Notes: generated from the letters alone by a model not told the origin. 64,000 nt of DNA from Pseudomonas moorei (GCF_008801475.1 NZ_VZPP01000002.1:1-64000), one strand, 5' to 3'. Positions 36,322 through 48,390 are shown, counted from the first letter of the stretch. A program made the numbers and translations.

Positions 36322-37386
36322 TTAGTTGACCTTGGCGTTCAACTCACCTTTCAGGTAACGCTGGAACATCGCTTCCAGGGAGATCGGCTTGATCTTCGAA
36401 GCGTTGCCCGCGGTGCCGAAGGCTTCGTAGCGAGCGATGCACACGTCGCGCATGGCGGTTACGGTGGCGCCGAAGAATTTACGCGGATCGAATTCGCTCG
36501 GGTTGGTGGCCATCAGGCGACGCATTGCGCCAGTGGATGCCAGACGCAGGTCGGTGTCGATGTTGACCTTGCGCACGCCGTGCTTGATGCCTTCAACGAT
36601 TTCTTCAACCGGTACGCCGTAGGTTTCTTTGATGTCGCCGCCGTACTGGTTGATGATCGCCAGCCACTCTTGCGGAACCGAAGACGAACCGTGCATCACC
36701 AGGTGAGTGTTCGGGATGCGCTTGTGGATTTCCTTGATGCGATCGATCGCCAGCACGTCGCCGGTAGGTGGCTTGGTGAACTTGTAGGCGCCGTGGCTGG
36801 TGCCGATGGCGATGGCCAGGGCATCGACCTGAGTACGCTTGACGAAGTCAGCGGCTTCTTCCGGGTCGGTCAGCATCTGGCTGTGATCCAGAACGCCTTC
36901 GGCACCGATACCGTCTTCTTCACCGGCCATGCCGGTTTCCAGCGAACCCAGGCAGCCCAGCTCGCCTTCTACCGAAACGCCGCAGGCGTGAGCCATGGCC
37001 ACGGTTTGCTGGGTGACACGGACGTTGTAGTCGTAGTCGGTCGGGGTCTTGCCGTCTTCGCCCAGGGAGCCGTCCATCATCACCGAGCTGAAGCCCAGCT
37101 GGATGGAACGCTGGCAGACGTCAGGGCTGGTGCCGTGGTCCTGGTGCATGCACACCGGGATGTGCGGGAATTCTTCGATTGCCGCCAGGATCAGGTGACG
37201 CAGGAACGGCGCGCCGGCGTATTTGCGAGCACCGGCCGAAGCCTGGACGATCACCGGGGAGTCAGTCTTGTCAGCGGCTTCCATGATGGCGCGCATCTGC
37301 TCAAGGTTGTTGACGTTGAAGGCTGGAACGCCGTAGCCGAACTCGGCTGCGTGGTCCAGCATCTGGCGCATGCTGATAAGTGCCAT
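36322..37386 (-). CDS. fba: Class II fructose-1,6-bisphosphate aldolase
   Basis: A 354-residue zinc-dependent aldolase of the Calvin-cycle-type class II subfamily. Metal ligands appear in CMHQDHGTS (near residue 80) and in VMHGSSSVP (near 230), and the block [10 protein letters not shown] near residue 140 is diagnostic. It reversibly joins dihydroxyacetone phosphate and glyceraldehyde 3-phosphate and in Pseudomonas serves mainly gluconeogenesis. It is the distal gene of the cluster tkt-epd-pgk-(lipoproteins)-fba, though a REPIN and a 340-bp gap separate it from the lipoprotein genes, so it may have its own promoter. Confidence 0.96.
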   Translation of the reverse strand: MALISMRQMLDHAAEFGYGVPAFNVNNLEQMRAIMEAADKTDSPVIVQASAGARKYAGAPFLRHLILAAIEEFPHIPVCMHQDHGTSPDVCQRSIQLGFSSVMMDGSLGEDGKTPTDYDYNVRVTQQTVAMAHACGVSVEGELGCLGSLETGMAGEEDGIGAEGVLDHSQMLTDPEEAADFVKRTQVDALAIAIGTSHGAYKFTKPPTGDVLAIDRIKEIHKRIPNTHLVMHGSSSVPQEWLAIINQYGGDIKETYGVPVEEIVEGIKHGVRKVNIDTDLRLASTGAMRRLMATNPSEFDPRKFFGATVTAMRDVCIARYEAFGTAGNASKIKPISLEAMFQRYLKGELNAKVN

Positions 37387-37526
37387 TGTGTGTGTCTCTC
37401 CCGGTTTGGGTCGTTAATCGTGCCAGCCTGCCGTAGCGGCGGCGGCTATTCAAGTTATTGCAGATCGGGGGTTGGCCCGGGCTGCGAATTCGGTGTTACC
37501 AAAACCTCAAACACTACAAAGATCCC

Positions 37527-37626
37527 TGTGGGAGCGAGCCCGCTCGCGATGGACTTCTGGACAACGCGTTTAACCAGATAGCCAGCGTTATCGTTAACGA
37601 CCATCGCGAGCAGGCTCGCTCCCACA
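37527..37626. repeat. REPIN with gttatcgttaacg spacer
   Basis: Opposed arms tgtgggagcgagcccgctcg and catcgcgagcaggctcgctc. The spacer shares cagcgttatcgttaacgacc with the REPIN at 40592-40705. Confidence 0.9.
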
Positions 37627-37646
37627 TTGGGTCCGTGGTGTGTCAA

Positions 37647-37979
37647 TCATTGCGCTTTACAACCACGCCCGATCAAATCATTGGTGGCGACCCAGTAAAC
37701 CAGGCCTTCCTCACCTTTTATGTGAAAAGCCAGCATGTTGTCGCTGTACAACGAACCGGACGCGCCCGGTTCCTGCTTCAAGCGGTAGACCTGATCGGCA
37801 CCGCCCAGGCGCACGTCAACTGCCTTGCGGCTGTCATCGGTGTAGCGCCAAAGCACTTTGGCCTGGCTGTCGCAGGTCCAGGTGGTCCAGTTATCCACAG
37901 GAGCGGACGACTGGAACAGGTTCAACTGAGAACAACCGGCCAGCAACGACAACGCCGCGACGGCGATAAAACCTTTCAT
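37647..37979 (-). CDS. MliC-like lysozyme-inhibitor lipoprotein
   Basis: A 110-residue lipoprotein: signal peptide with lipobox LLAGC (Cys about 16). The mature domain matches the C-type lysozyme inhibitor fold: WTCDSQ near the start, then GASGSLYSDNMLAFHIKGEE (about residues 74-93), which contains the conserved Ser and Lys that block the lysozyme active site in MliC, and a closing GCK that can pair with the WTC cysteine. It would sit in the outer membrane facing the periplasm and protect against host or competitor lysozyme. ATG at 37979 follows gaggagc. Placement between fba and pgk is conserved-looking but functionally puzzling. Confidence 0.75.
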   Translation of the reverse strand: MKGFIAVAALSLLAGCSQLNLFQSSAPVDNWTTWTCDSQAKVLWRYTDDSRKAVDVRLGGADQVYRLKQEPGASGSLYSDNMLAFHIKGEEGLVYWVATNDLIGRGCKAQ

Positions 37980-38035
37980 CCGTGCTCCTCGACTGACAGC
38001 ACACGCCGCCAGCCCTGAGTAATCAGTCAGACCCG

Positions 38036-38257
38036 TCAAGGGCAACCATGTTCCTTGGCGGGAGTCTGTGTCTCGTATTTGTCCAGGCCATCAGGCCCGG
38101 AACGCTTGTTGATCACCGGATTGGTTTCCGCCTGCCACTCGGCCTGGTAGCAGCCGTTCTGGGGCGCAACCGGTGCAGGCTCCGGCGTGGCTTTCGGGTT
38201 ACTCCCGCAAGCCGCCAGTGAGCCCGCGACGACCAACAGCGCTAGCGTCTTGACCAT
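38036..38257 (-). CDS. Small lipoprotein, 73 residues
   Basis: Signal peptide and lipobox LAAC (Cys about 17) are clear; the mature part is a Pro-rich linker followed by a short conserved-looking domain with two cysteines (NGCYQAEW and HGCP at the C-terminus). I do not recognise it. ATG at 38257 follows gggag. It lies 56 bp before the MliC-like gene and 35 bp after pgk on the same strand, so the three are likely cotranscribed. Confidence 0.65.
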   Translation of the reverse strand: MVKTLALLVVAGSLAACGSNPKATPEPAPVAPQNGCYQAEWQAETNPVINKRSGPDGLDKYETQTPAKEHGCP

Positions 38258-38292
38258 GTGAACACTCCCTTGCCAGGTCAAACGGGCGACCC

Positions 38293-39456
38293 TCAGGCCT
38301 TGGCCCGGCTTTCCAGGACTTCAACGGCAGGCAGCACTTTGCCTTCGACGAATTCGAGGAACGCGCCGCCACCGGTAGAAATGTAGGAGATTTGCCCGGC
38401 AACGCCATACTTATCGATAGCGGCCAGGGTGTCGCCACCGCCGGCAATGGAGAACGCCGCGCTGTCCGCGATGGCCTGGGCCAGCACTTTGGTGCCGTTA
38501 CCGAACTGATCGAATTCGAACACGCCGACCGGGCCGTTCCACAGGATGGTCTTCGTCGATTTCAGCAGCTCGGCGAAATTCGCGGCGGTCTGTGGGCCGA
38601 TGTCCAGGATCATGTCGTCGGCCGCCACGTCGGCGATCAGCTTGACGGTCGCTTCGGCGCTTTCAGCGAATTCCTTGGCCACTACCACGTCCACCGGCAG
38701 CGGCACGCTGACCTTGGCGGCGATGGCGCGAGCGGTGTCGAGCAGGTCCGGCTCGTACAGGGATTTGCCGACCGGGTGACCGGCAGCCGCGAGGAAGGTG
38801 TTGGCGATGCCGCCGCCGACGATCAACTGGTCGCAGATCTGGCTCAGGCTGTTCAGCACGTCGAGCTTGGTCGACACCTTGGAGCCCGCGACGATGGCGG
38901 CCATTGGCTTGGCCGGGGCGCCGAGCGCTTTGCCCAGTGCTTCCAGCTCGGCAGCCAGCAGGGGACCTGCCGCAGCAACTTTGGCGAACTTGGCCACGCC
39001 GTGGGTCGAACCCTCGGCACGGTGAGCGGTGCCGAAGGCGTCCATCACAAACACGTCGCACAGGGCGGCGTATTGCTGGGCCAGTTCGTCAGCGTTCTTT
39101 TTCTCGCCCTTGTTGAAGCGCACGTTTTCGAACAGCACGATGTCGCCGGCCTTGACGTCGACGCCGCCCAGGTAATCAGCCACCAGCGGCACTTCACGGC
39201 CCAGGGCCTTGCTCAGGTAGTCGGCGACTGGCTTGAGGCTGTTCTCGGCCGAGAACTCGCCCTCGGTCGGACGGCCAAGGTGCGAGCAAACCATCACGGC
39301 CGCGCCTTTTTCCAGGGCCAGCTTGATGGTCGGCAGCGAAGCCAGGATTCGCGCGTCGCTGGTGACAACTCCGTCCTTGACTGGGACGTTGAGGTCTTCG
39401 CGGATCAATACGCGCTTACCTTGCAGATCGAGGTCGGACATCTTCAACACGGTCAT
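38293..39456 (-). CDS. pgk: Phosphoglycerate kinase
   Basis: A 387-residue two-lobed kinase that interconverts 1,3-bisphosphoglycerate and 3-phosphoglycerate with ADP/ATP. The N-terminal signature [12 protein letters not shown] (near residue 13), the substrate-binding HLGRP (near 59) and the C-terminal nucleotide block [12 protein letters not shown] (near 347) are all intact. Length is exactly typical. ATG at 39456 follows aggaaa. It follows epd by 17 bp, so the genes are cotranscribed. Confidence 0.97.
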   Translation of the reverse strand: MTVLKMSDLDLQGKRVLIREDLNVPVKDGVVTSDARILASLPTIKLALEKGAAVMVCSHLGRPTEGEFSAENSLKPVADYLSKALGREVPLVADYLGGVDVKAGDIVLFENVRFNKGEKKNADELAQQYAALCDVFVMDAFGTAHRAEGSTHGVAKFAKVAAAGPLLAAELEALGKALGAPAKPMAAIVAGSKVSTKLDVLNSLSQICDQLIVGGGIANTFLAAAGHPVGKSLYEPDLLDTARAIAAKVSVPLPVDVVVAKEFAESAEATVKLIADVAADDMILDIGPQTAANFAELLKSTKTILWNGPVGVFEFDQFGNGTKVLAQAIADSAAFSIAGGGDTLAAIDKYGVAGQISYISTGGGAFLEFVEGKVLPAVEVLESRAKA

Positions 39457-39473
39457 GGGTCGCATTTCCTGAG

Positions 39474-40538
39474 TTACTGTTTTGTAGAGACAGAAAGTGA
39501 AGTAGCTGTTTGCAGATAATGTTCTGCTACATCCAGCATTCGGTTGGCAAAACCCCATTCGTTGTCGAACCAGGCCAGGATGTTGACCAGCCGGGGGCCG
39601 GAAACACGGGTCTGACTGGCATCGACGATGGCCGAATGTGGGTCATGATTGAAATCACAGCTTGCATGGGGGAGCTCGGTGTAGGCCAACAGGCCTTTGA
39701 GCGGGCCGCTGGTGGCAGCCTCACGCAGGATCCGGTTGACCTCGACGGCGTCGGTATCGCTGACGGTCTGCATCGTAATGTCGAGGCAAGACACGTTAAC
39801 CGTTGGCACCCGTACGGCTTTGGCCTGAATTCGCCCGGCAAGTTCCGGCAACAGGCGTTCGATGCCGCGCGCCAGACCAGTGGAAACCGGAATCACCGAC
39901 TGAAACGCCGAACGGGTGCGACGCAGGTCTTCGTGGTGATACGCATCGATCACCGGCTGATCGTTCATCGCCGAGTGAATGGTGGTGATCGACACATATT
40001 CCAGACCAATCGCCTGATCCAGCAGGCGCAACAACGGCACGCCGCAGTTGGTGGTGCAGGACGCGTTGGACACCAGCAGTTCATCACCGGTCAGGCAATC
40101 CTGATTCACGCCGTAGACGATGGTGGCGTCGACATCCGACTCGCTGGCCATCGGCTGGGAAAACAGCACCCGGGGCGCGCCGGCGTCGAGAAAACGCTGG
40201 CCGTCTGCACGGGTGTGGTAGGCGCCGGAGCACTCCAGCACCAGATCGACGCCCAGGGACGCCCAATCGATGTTTTCGGGGGTGGCACTGCGCAGGACCT
40301 TCACGCAGTTGCCATTGATATGCAGACAATCGCCGTCGACCTTCACCTCGCCGGGAAAGCGCCCGTGGGTGGAGTCGAAGCGTGTCAGGTATTCGATGCT
40401 GGCCATGTCGGCCAGATCGTTGATCGCGACAATTTCAAACCCGGCCTTCTCGCCTCGCTCGAACAACGCACGCAAGACGCAACGACCAATCCGGCCGTAG
40501 CCGTTGAGTGCAACTTTGTAGGGACGCGGTTGAGGCAT
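39474..40538 (-). CDS. epd: D-erythrose-4-phosphate dehydrogenase
   Basis: A 354-residue GAPDH-family enzyme. The NAD-binding start is [15 protein letters not shown] (near residue 9), and the catalytic Cys lies in [14 protein letters not shown] (near 155). Position between tkt and pgk and the replacement of the GAPDH substrate residues suggest Epd, which makes 4-phosphoerythronate for pyridoxal phosphate synthesis, rather than glycolytic GAPDH. ATG at 40538 is preceded by a weak site (gagaacccc). It is linked to pgk by a 17-bp gap and separated from tkt by a REPIN. Confidence 0.92.
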   Translation of the reverse strand: MPQPRPYKVALNGYGRIGRCVLRALFERGEKAGFEIVAINDLADMASIEYLTRFDSTHGRFPGEVKVDGDCLHINGNCVKVLRSATPENIDWASLGVDLVLECSGAYHTRADGQRFLDAGAPRVLFSQPMASESDVDATIVYGVNQDCLTGDELLVSNASCTTNCGVPLLRLLDQAIGLEYVSITTIHSAMNDQPVIDAYHHEDLRRTRSAFQSVIPVSTGLARGIERLLPELAGRIQAKAVRVPTVNVSCLDITMQTVSDTDAVEVNRILREAATSGPLKGLLAYTELPHASCDFNHDPHSAIVDASQTRVSGPRLVNILAWFDNEWGFANRMLDVAEHYLQTATSLSVSTKQ

Positions 40539-40591
40539 GGGGTTCTCGATAGACGCAGTCAGACGAAATTCTTGTGTGCAACACACCCCAC

Positions 40592-40705
40592 TGTAGGAGC
40601 GAGCCGGCTCCGGGCGGCGTTCCGACGATGGTGACCCAGACAACGCGGGCATACAGACACCCAGCGTTATCGTTAACGACCATCGCGAGCAGGCTCGCTC
40701 CTACA
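40592..40705. repeat. REPIN with gttatcgttaacg spacer, one altered arm
   Basis: The left arm reads tgtaggagcgagccggctcc followed by gggcggcg, diverged at its inner half; the right arm is the standard catcgcgagcaggctcgctc. The spacer end matches the one at 37527-37626. Confidence 0.85.
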
Positions 40706-40742
40706 GGGGAATCGCGGCGGTCGTGAAACCGCCGCGTTGTGC

Positions 40743-42740
40743 TTAGTCTTCCAGCAGTTCTTCAGCCTGACCCAGGATGTTTTCCAGGGTGAAGCCGAAC
40801 TCTTCGAACAAGGCAGGCGCAGGCGCCGACTCGCCGTAGGTGGTCATGCCGATCACGCGACCTTCCAGGCCGACGTATTTGTACCAGTAGTCCGCGTGAG
40901 CGGCCTCGATGGCGATACGGGCGCTGACTTGCAACGGCAGAACCGACTGCTTGTAACCGGCGTCCTGGGCATCGAACACGCTGGTGCACGGCATGGAAAC
41001 CACACGTACCTTGCGGCCCTGCTCGGTCAGTTTGTCGAAGGCCTGTACGGCCAGGCCGACTTCCGAACCGGTGGCGATCAGGATCAGCTCAGGCTCGCCC
41101 GCGCAATCTTTCAACACGTAGCCACCGCGGCTGATGTCGGCGATCTGCAGGGCAGAACGGGTTTGGTGTTGCAGGTTCTGACGCGAGAAAATCAGGGCCG
41201 AAGGACCGTCTTTACGCTCCAGCGCATACTTCCAGCTCACCGCCGATTCAACGGCATCGGCTGGACGCCAGGTGTCGAGGTTCGGCGTGCAGCGCAGGCT
41301 GGCCAGTTGCTCGATTGGCTGGTGAGTCGGACCGTCTTCGCCCAGACCGATGGAGTCGTGGGTGTAGACATGGATCACGCGCTGCTTCATCAGGGCCGAC
41401 ATGCGCACGGCATTGCGGGCGTATTCCATGAACATCAGGAAGGTCGCGCCGTAAGGCACCAGGCCGCCGTGCAGGGCAACGCCGTTCATGATGGCGGTCA
41501 TGCCGAACTCGCGCACACCGTAGTACATGTAGTTGCCGCTGGCGTCATCAGCGGTGACGCCCTTGCAGCCTTTCCACAGGGTCAGGTTGGAACCGGCCAG
41601 GTCAGCCGAACCGCCGAGGAACTCAGGCAGCAGCGGACCGAAGGCATTCAGCGCGTTCTGGCTGGCCTTGCGGCTGGCGATGGTTTCGCCTTTGGCGGCC
41701 ACTTCGGCGATGTAGGCATCGGCTTTTTCGCTGAAGTCAGCCGGCAGCTCGCCGCTCAGGCGACGGATCAGCTCGTTGGCTTCAGTCGGGAAAGCGGCGG
41801 AGTAGGCAGCAAAACGCTGGTCCCACTCGGCTTCAACGGCGCGGCCGGCTTCCTTGGCGTCCCACTCGGCGTAGATGTCGGCCGGGATTTCGAACGGGCC
41901 ATGGTTCCACTTCAGTGCCGCGCGGGTCAGGGCGATTTCCGCGTCACCCAGCGGGGCGCCGTGGCAGTCTTCCTTGCCTTGCTTGTTCGGCGAACCGAAG
42001 CCGATGGTGGTCTTGCAGCAGATCAGGGTCGGCAGCGGGCTCTTGCGTGCAGTCTCGATCGCGGTCTTGATTTCTTCCGGGTCGTGACCGTCGACATTGC
42101 GGATCACTTGCCAGTTGTAGGCTTCGAAACGCTTCGGCGTGTCGTCGGTGAACCAGCCTTCGACTTCGCCGTCGATGGAAATGCCGTTGTCATCGTAGAA
42201 GGCAATCAGTTTGCCCAGGCCCAAGGTACCGGCCAGGGAAGCGACTTCGTGGGAAATGCCTTCCATCATGCAGCCATCACCCAGGAAAACGTAGGTGTGG
42301 TGGTCAACGATGTTGTGCCCTGGACGGTTGAACTGCGCCGCCATGACTTTTTCAGCCAGGGCAAAACCCACGGCGTTGGCCAGGCCCTGACCCAGTGGAC
42401 CGGTGGTGGTCTCGACGCCAGGGGTGTAACCGAATTCCGGGTGACCCGGGGTGCGGCTGTGCAGTTGGCGGAACTGCTTCAGGTCGTCGATCGACAGGTC
42501 GTAGCCGGTCAGGTGCAGCAGCGAGTAGATCAACATCGAGCCGTGACCGTTGGACAGCACGAAGCGGTCACGGTCGGCGAACGATGGATTGCTCGGGTTG
42601 TGCTTGAGGTAGTCGCGCCAAAGCACTTCGGCGATATCCGCCATACCCATGGGGGCACCGGGATGGCCGCTGTTGGCTTTTTGCACGGCATCCATGCTGA
42701 GGGCACGAATGGCGTTGGCACGCTCACGACGGCTAGGCAT
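40743..42740 (-). CDS. tkt: Transketolase
   Basis: A 665-residue thiamine-diphosphate enzyme of the pentose phosphate pathway. The TPP-binding motif [18 protein letters not shown] (near residue 155) and the transketolase signature [15 protein letters not shown] (near 435; EDGPTHQP near 468) are intact. It produces erythrose 4-phosphate, the substrate of the downstream epd. ATG at 42740 follows aggagat. It is the first gene of the minus-strand central-carbon cluster. Confidence 0.97.
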   Translation of the reverse strand: MPSRRERANAIRALSMDAVQKANSGHPGAPMGMADIAEVLWRDYLKHNPSNPSFADRDRFVLSNGHGSMLIYSLLHLTGYDLSIDDLKQFRQLHSRTPGHPEFGYTPGVETTTGPLGQGLANAVGFALAEKVMAAQFNRPGHNIVDHHTYVFLGDGCMMEGISHEVASLAGTLGLGKLIAFYDDNGISIDGEVEGWFTDDTPKRFEAYNWQVIRNVDGHDPEEIKTAIETARKSPLPTLICCKTTIGFGSPNKQGKEDCHGAPLGDAEIALTRAALKWNHGPFEIPADIYAEWDAKEAGRAVEAEWDQRFAAYSAAFPTEANELIRRLSGELPADFSEKADAYIAEVAAKGETIASRKASQNALNAFGPLLPEFLGGSADLAGSNLTLWKGCKGVTADDASGNYMYYGVREFGMTAIMNGVALHGGLVPYGATFLMFMEYARNAVRMSALMKQRVIHVYTHDSIGLGEDGPTHQPIEQLASLRCTPNLDTWRPADAVESAVSWKYALERKDGPSALIFSRQNLQHQTRSALQIADISRGGYVLKDCAGEPELILIATGSEVGLAVQAFDKLTEQGRKVRVVSMPCTSVFDAQDAGYKQSVLPLQVSARIAIEAAHADYWYKYVGLEGRVIGMTTYGESAPAPALFEEFGFTLENILGQAEELLED

Positions 42741-42933
42741 CGCTGATCTCCTGGGGTTTGAATAAACGAAACGGAAAAAAGGCGAGCATTTTCCCTCACC
42801 CGGCCGCCTCGGGGCAATGACAGATAGTCATCTGGAGACGTTTTTCCCATGGTTTACGGCGGTTTCGACTGATGAAACCTTTCCGCTGTTCGCTTGTAGA
42901 GTTAACCACCTCGTGAGAAGTGCCATTTATCGT

Positions 42934-42959
42934 GCAATATCAAAACTTTTTGATATTGC
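42934..42959. promoter_or_regulatory. Perfect 12+12 bp palindrome in the tkt/ArsR-methyltransferase gap
   Basis: GCAATATCAAAA (42934-42945), a 2-nt centre, then the exact complement TTTTGATATTGC (42948-42959). It lies 40 bp before the ArsR-methyltransferase gene and just upstream of a possible promoter (TTGCGG at 42962, 17 bp, TAGACT at 42985). ArsR-family repressors bind such AT-rich dyads, so autoregulation of the gene and metK is likely. The rest of 42741-42999 shows nothing else. Confidence 0.75.
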
Positions 42960-42999
42960 CCTTGCGGTGCTTTCGGCGCGTGTCTAGACTGCCGGCCTT

Positions 43000-43995
43000 A
43001 TGAATCTACGCGCGCCTTCCATTCGACATGACGATTGCGATGACCTGGCGGCCCTGTGCAAGGCCGGCGGCGATCCTCTGCGGTTGAATGTATTGCGCGC
43101 ACTGGCCAACGACTCGTTTGGCGTACTGGAGCTGGCGCAGATCTTCGGCATCGGCCAGTCCGGCATGAGTCATCACCTCAAGGTACTGGCCCAGGCCGAC
43201 CTGGTGGCGACCCGCCGTGAAGGCAATGCGATTTTCTACCGTCGCGCCCTGCCCCACACCGAACTGCTGGGCGGTAAGCTGCACGCCGCCTTGCTCGAAG
43301 AAGTGGACAACCTGCCCCTGCCTGTCGATGTGCAGTCACGAATTGCTCAGGTCCATGGACAACGGGCAGCCGCCAGCCAGGACTTTTTCTCACGGGTCGC
43401 GGAGAAATTTCGCGCCCAGCAAGACTTGATTGCCGGCCTGCCGCAGTACCGCGAAAGCGTGGTGGCCTTGCTCGATAAATTGAGCTTCAGCGCTGACGCC
43501 ACGGCGATTGAAGTCGGCCCCGGTGATGGCGCTTTTCTGCCGGAGCTGGCACGCCGCTTCGCTCAGGTCACGGCGCTGGACAACAGCTCGGCGATGCTTG
43601 AACTGGCCCGCCAGGTTTGCGAACGCGACGCGCTGGCTAACGTTACCCTGCAACTGGCCGATGCATTGAATGGCGTCAGCCTGACGGCAGATTGCGTTGT
43701 ACTGAACATGGTGCTGCACCATTTCGCCGCGCCGGCCGAAGCGCTCAAGCACATGGCCGACTTGCTGCAACCAGGCGGTAGCCTGTTAGTGACAGAGTTA
43801 TGTAGCCACAACCAGAGTTGGGCCAGGGAAGCCTGCGGTGATCTTTGGTTGGGGTTTGAACAGGACGATCTGGCCCGTTGGGCCACCGCTGCGGGACTCG
43901 TTCCCGGGGAAAGCCTCTATGTAGGCTTACGTAATGGTTTCCAGATTCAGGTCCGCCATTTTCAGCGGTCGACTGGCGACACTCACCATCGGTAA
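43000..43995 (+). CDS. ArsR-family regulator fused to SAM-dependent methyltransferase
   Basis: A 331-residue two-domain protein. The N-terminal winged helix-turn-helix (about residues 13-95; [25 protein letters not shown]) is of the ArsR type without an obvious metal-binding CxC. The C-terminal class I methyltransferase (about 130-325) carries the SAM motif [16 protein letters not shown] near residue 168. It lies 19 bp upstream of metK. ArsR-type regulators that sense S-adenosylhomocysteine (SahR) control SAM-cycle genes in Proteobacteria; this fusion beside metK is a good candidate for that role. Whether the methyltransferase domain is catalytic or only a SAM/SAH sensor cannot be read. The start lacks a clear ribosome-binding site. 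Confidence 0.85.
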   Translation: MNLRAPSIRHDDCDDLAALCKAGGDPLRLNVLRALANDSFGVLELAQIFGIGQSGMSHHLKVLAQADLVATRREGNAIFYRRALPHTELLGGKLHAALLEEVDNLPLPVDVQSRIAQVHGQRAAASQDFFSRVAEKFRAQQDLIAGLPQYRESVVALLDKLSFSADATAIEVGPGDGAFLPELARRFAQVTALDNSSAMLELARQVCERDALANVTLQLADALNGVSLTADCVVLNMVLHHFAAPAEALKHMADLLQPGGSLLVTELCSHNQSWAREACGDLWLGFEQDDLARWATAAGLVPGESLYVGLRNGFQIQVRHFQRSTGDTHHR

Positions 43996-44014
43996 ATATC
44001 AGGAAAACATCGAG

Positions 44015-45205
44015 ATGAGCGAATACTCCCTTTTCACCTCCGAGTCCGTGTCTGAAGGGCATCCGGACAAAATCGCCGACCAGATTTCTGATGCGGTGCT
44101 GGACGCCATCATTGCTGAAGACAAGTTCGCCCGTGTGGCGTGCGAGACTCTGGTGAAAACGGGCGTGGCGATCATCGCCGGCGAAGTCACCACCTCGGCC
44201 TGGGTTGACCTGGAGCAGATCGTTCGTGACGTGATCACCGACATCGGCTACACCAGCTCCAACGTCGGTTTCGACGGCGCGACCTGCGGCGTGATGAACA
44301 TCATCGGCAAGCAGTCCCCTGACATCAACCAGGGCGTCGACCGTGCCAAGCCTGAAGATCAGGGCGCCGGCGACCAGGGCCTGATGTTCGGCTACGCCAG
44401 CAACGAAACCGACGTGCTGATGCCTGCACCGATCACTTTCTCGCACCAGCTGGTTCAGCGTCAGGCTGATGCCCGTAAATCCGGCCTGCTGCCCTGGCTG
44501 CGTCCGGACGCCAAGTCGCAAGTGACCTGCCGCTACGAAAACGGCAAGGTTGTCGGCATCGACGCCGTCGTTCTGTCGACCCAGCACAACCCGGAAGTGT
44601 CGTACAACGACCTGCGCGAAGGCGTGATGGAGCTGATCGTCAAGCACGTGCTGCCGGCCGAATTGCTGTCCAAGGACACCCAGTTCCACATCAACCCGAC
44701 TGGCCAGTTCATCATCGGCGGCCCGGTCGGCGACTGCGGCCTGACCGGTCGCAAGATCATCGTTGACAGCTACGGCGGCATGGCCCGTCACGGCGGTGGC
44801 GCGTTCTCCGGCAAGGATCCATCGAAGGTTGACCGTTCGGCGGCCTACGCCGGCCGTTATGTCGCCAAGAACATCGTCGCTGCTGGTCTGGCCGAACGCT
44901 GCGAGATTCAGGTTTCCTACGCCATCGGCGTCGCCCAGCCGACGTCGATCTCGTTGAACACCTTCGGCACCGGCAAGATCAGCGACGACAAAATCGTCAA
45001 ACTGGTCCGCGAAATCTTCGACCTGCGCCCATACGCCATCACCAAGATGCTTGACCTGCTGCACCCGATGTACCGCGAAACCGCTGCGTACGGCCACTTC
45101 GGTCGTACCCCGGCAACCAAGACTGTGGGCGACGACACCTTCACCACATTCACTTGGGAAAAAACCGACCGCGCCGAAGCCCTGCGCTCCGCTGCCGGCC
45201 TGTAA
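44015..45205 (+). CDS. metK: S-adenosylmethionine synthetase
   Basis: A 396-residue MAT enzyme that forms S-adenosylmethionine from methionine and ATP. The N-terminal [16 protein letters not shown] (near residue 14), the [12 protein letters not shown] loop (near 117) and the C-terminal [17 protein letters not shown] block (near 260) are complete. ATG at 44015 follows aggaaaa. Cotranscribed with the ArsR-methyltransferase gene upstream; a strong terminator follows. No SAM riboswitch is visible in front of it. Confidence 0.97.
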   Translation: MSEYSLFTSESVSEGHPDKIADQISDAVLDAIIAEDKFARVACETLVKTGVAIIAGEVTTSAWVDLEQIVRDVITDIGYTSSNVGFDGATCGVMNIIGKQSPDINQGVDRAKPEDQGAGDQGLMFGYASNETDVLMPAPITFSHQLVQRQADARKSGLLPWLRPDAKSQVTCRYENGKVVGIDAVVLSTQHNPEVSYNDLREGVMELIVKHVLPAELLSKDTQFHINPTGQFIIGGPVGDCGLTGRKIIVDSYGGMARHGGGAFSGKDPSKVDRSAAYAGRYVAKNIVAAGLAERCEIQVSYAIGVAQPTSISLNTFGTGKISDDKIVKLVREIFDLRPYAITKMLDLLHPMYRETAAYGHFGRTPATKTVGDDTFTTFTWEKTDRAEALRSAAGL

Positions 45206-45227
45206 GCCCTCCCCCGCGGTACCCAAA

Positions 45228-45260
45228 AGCCCTGCACGGTTCACCGTGCGGGGCTTTTTT
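45228..45260 (+). terminator. Terminator of metK
   Basis: GCCCTGCACGG pairs with CCGTGCGGGGC (one G-U) across a ttca loop and is followed by six T, 23 bp after the metK stop. Confidence 0.93.
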
Positions 45261-45283
45261 ATGCTTTCTCACCGCATCACCGC

Positions 45284-45362
45284 CTTCGCGAGCAAGGATT
45301 GGGCGGGCGCATATTCTGCGTACACCATCGGCCCCTGCGGAGCGAGCTTGCCCGCGAAGAGG
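45284..45362. repeat. Degenerate paired REP
   Basis: Remnants ttcgcgagcaagg and gcggagcgagcttgcccgcg show one full and one decayed arm. The remaining gap up to ligB holds no gene. Confidence 0.6.
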
Positions 45363-45446
45363 CCGGCACTGCCAGCAGAAATACCCGGCAAAACTCCCGC
45401 TCCTCGCACCCACCATTACTGACCTAGCTTTCAAACACCCCCATGA

Positions 45447-47141
<1,695 letters not shown>

Positions 47142-47240
47142 CGGCCGCAGCTGCCCGCCCGTGCGGGAACCCTGTGGTACCGATGAGCTCAAACAAGCCA
47201 TCGCTGCGCTGACCCGATCGCCTTTTCACCTGGAGCTTTT

Positions 47241-47636
47241 ATGAAATTTCTTTCACCGCTCGCCCTGTTGACCCTCTGCAGCGTGTTGGCCGCCCCACTG
47301 ATGGCCGCTGAAGAGGCACCAGAGCTGACGGGCTGCGCCGCCAAGAAGCAAGGCATCATCAATCAGATCGAACTGGCCAAATCCCACGGCAATGCAGACC
47401 AGCAGGCCGGCCTGGAAAAAGCCTTGAGCGAAGTCACCGAACATTGCACCGACGCCGCCTTGAAAAAGGAACGGGAAAACAGGGTCCTCGACGCCAAACA
47501 TGAAGTCAGCGTTCGTCAGGCCGACCTCGACAAGGCCATGAAAAAAGGCGATCCCGACAAGATCAACAAGCGCAAGGACAAACTCGCCGAGTCGCGCAAG
47601 GAATTGCAGGACGCGCTGGATGAACTGGATAAGTAA
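47241..47636 (+). CDS. DUF1090 periplasmic protein (YqjC-like)
   Basis: A 131-residue protein with a signal peptide (about 1-22, PLMA-AEE) and a mature helical domain rich in Lys, Glu and Asp with two cysteines (TGCAAK and EHCTDA), typical of DUF1090. The long charged helices (residues 70-131) could form a coiled coil. The function of this family is unknown. It follows ligB by about 100 bp with its own ribosome-binding site (ggagc). Confidence 0.88.
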   Translation: MKFLSPLALLTLCSVLAAPLMAAEEAPELTGCAAKKQGIINQIELAKSHGNADQQAGLEKALSEVTEHCTDAALKKERENRVLDAKHEVSVRQADLDKAMKKGDPDKINKRKDKLAESRKELQDALDELDK

Positions 47637-47647
47637 TCCACGAACGC

Positions 47648-47781
47648 TGTGGCGAGGGAGCTTGCTCCCGCTCGGCGGCGCAGCCGTCGCACATTCGGCC
47701 GACCAGGTCTTTCTGATACAAATCGGTTGAATGGCTTTGGGGCTGCTGCGCAACCTGACGGGAGCAAGCTCCCTCGCCACA
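47648..47781. repeat. Second REPIN family element
   Basis: tgtggcgagggagcttgctc and its exact inverse (ending ctccctcgccaca) over an 80-bp spacer, as at 6.8 and 63.5 kb. Confidence 0.88.
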
Positions 47782-47811
47782 GTTGTTCAGTTACCCGGTC
47801 ATCTCAGGCAA

Positions 47812-48261
47812 TCAATGATCCCGAAACGCTTTATGACACGCACTACAGGCGTCCTCGACCTTCTGCACCGCCGGCCCCAGGTTGCTGGCCTTGTAGGGTT
47901 GAACCTGACTGACCGTTACCAGTTCACCGGTAGCCTTTTCAAGATCGCGGGCCATGGCCTGAAAGCGTGCCTGCTGCTCCCAGACATCGCTTTTGGCGCT
48001 GGCGTGATCTTCTTCGCGCACTTGCGGAAAATGTTTCCATGGCTCATGGGACAACGCATCGAGCTTCACGGCGCCGTCAGCGAATTTCTGGCCATCGAAT
48101 GCAATCCGACCACGCAACATGCCACCCAGGTCTTCGCCGGTCTTGAGCATTTGCTTGAAAATAGCCTTGCGCTGACCCAGCGGCGAGTTGGGATCGACCG
48201 CGCCGCAAGCGGTCAACGTCAGGCAGGCCAGCAATACAACAGAAAGTCTTTTAAGAGTCAT
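47812..48261 (-). CDS. c'-type cytochrome lipoprotein
   Basis: A 149-residue class II c-type cytochrome: the heme motif CSACHK lies at the C-terminus (near residue 141), the pattern of cytochrome c' four-helix bundles. The N-terminus is a lipoprotein signal with lipobox LTACG (Cys about 19), so the protein should be anchored in a membrane and face the periplasm. Redox partner and ligand are unknown. It is divergent from mltA, sharing a 129-bp promoter gap. Class II cytochromes often bind NO or CO; that is possible here but not shown. Confidence 0.85.
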   Translation of the reverse strand: MTLKRLSVVLLACLTLTACGAVDPNSPLGQRKAIFKQMLKTGEDLGGMLRGRIAFDGQKFADGAVKLDALSHEPWKHFPQVREEDHASAKSDVWEQQARFQAMARDLEKATGELVTVSQVQPYKASNLGPAVQKVEDACSACHKAFRDH

Positions 48262-48390
48262 GTTGGCTTCAAGTCACGGGAAATGGCGGCCAGTATCCTC
48301 GCGTCATCGGCAAACACCAATAGCCCTATTATCGATAAGGGTTGCCTGAGCGCATGGAGCACTCAGGCAACCGGCAAAGGAAATCACTCC

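Noticed and set aside
40737..42746. 669-codon plus-strand open frame opposite tkt
   Set aside because: Antisense shadow of a full-length transketolase; low-complexity Gly/Val/Gln composition.
43900..44014. SAM riboswitch in front of metK
   Set aside because: Only 19 bp separate metK from the preceding gene and no conserved SAM-riboswitch core is visible.
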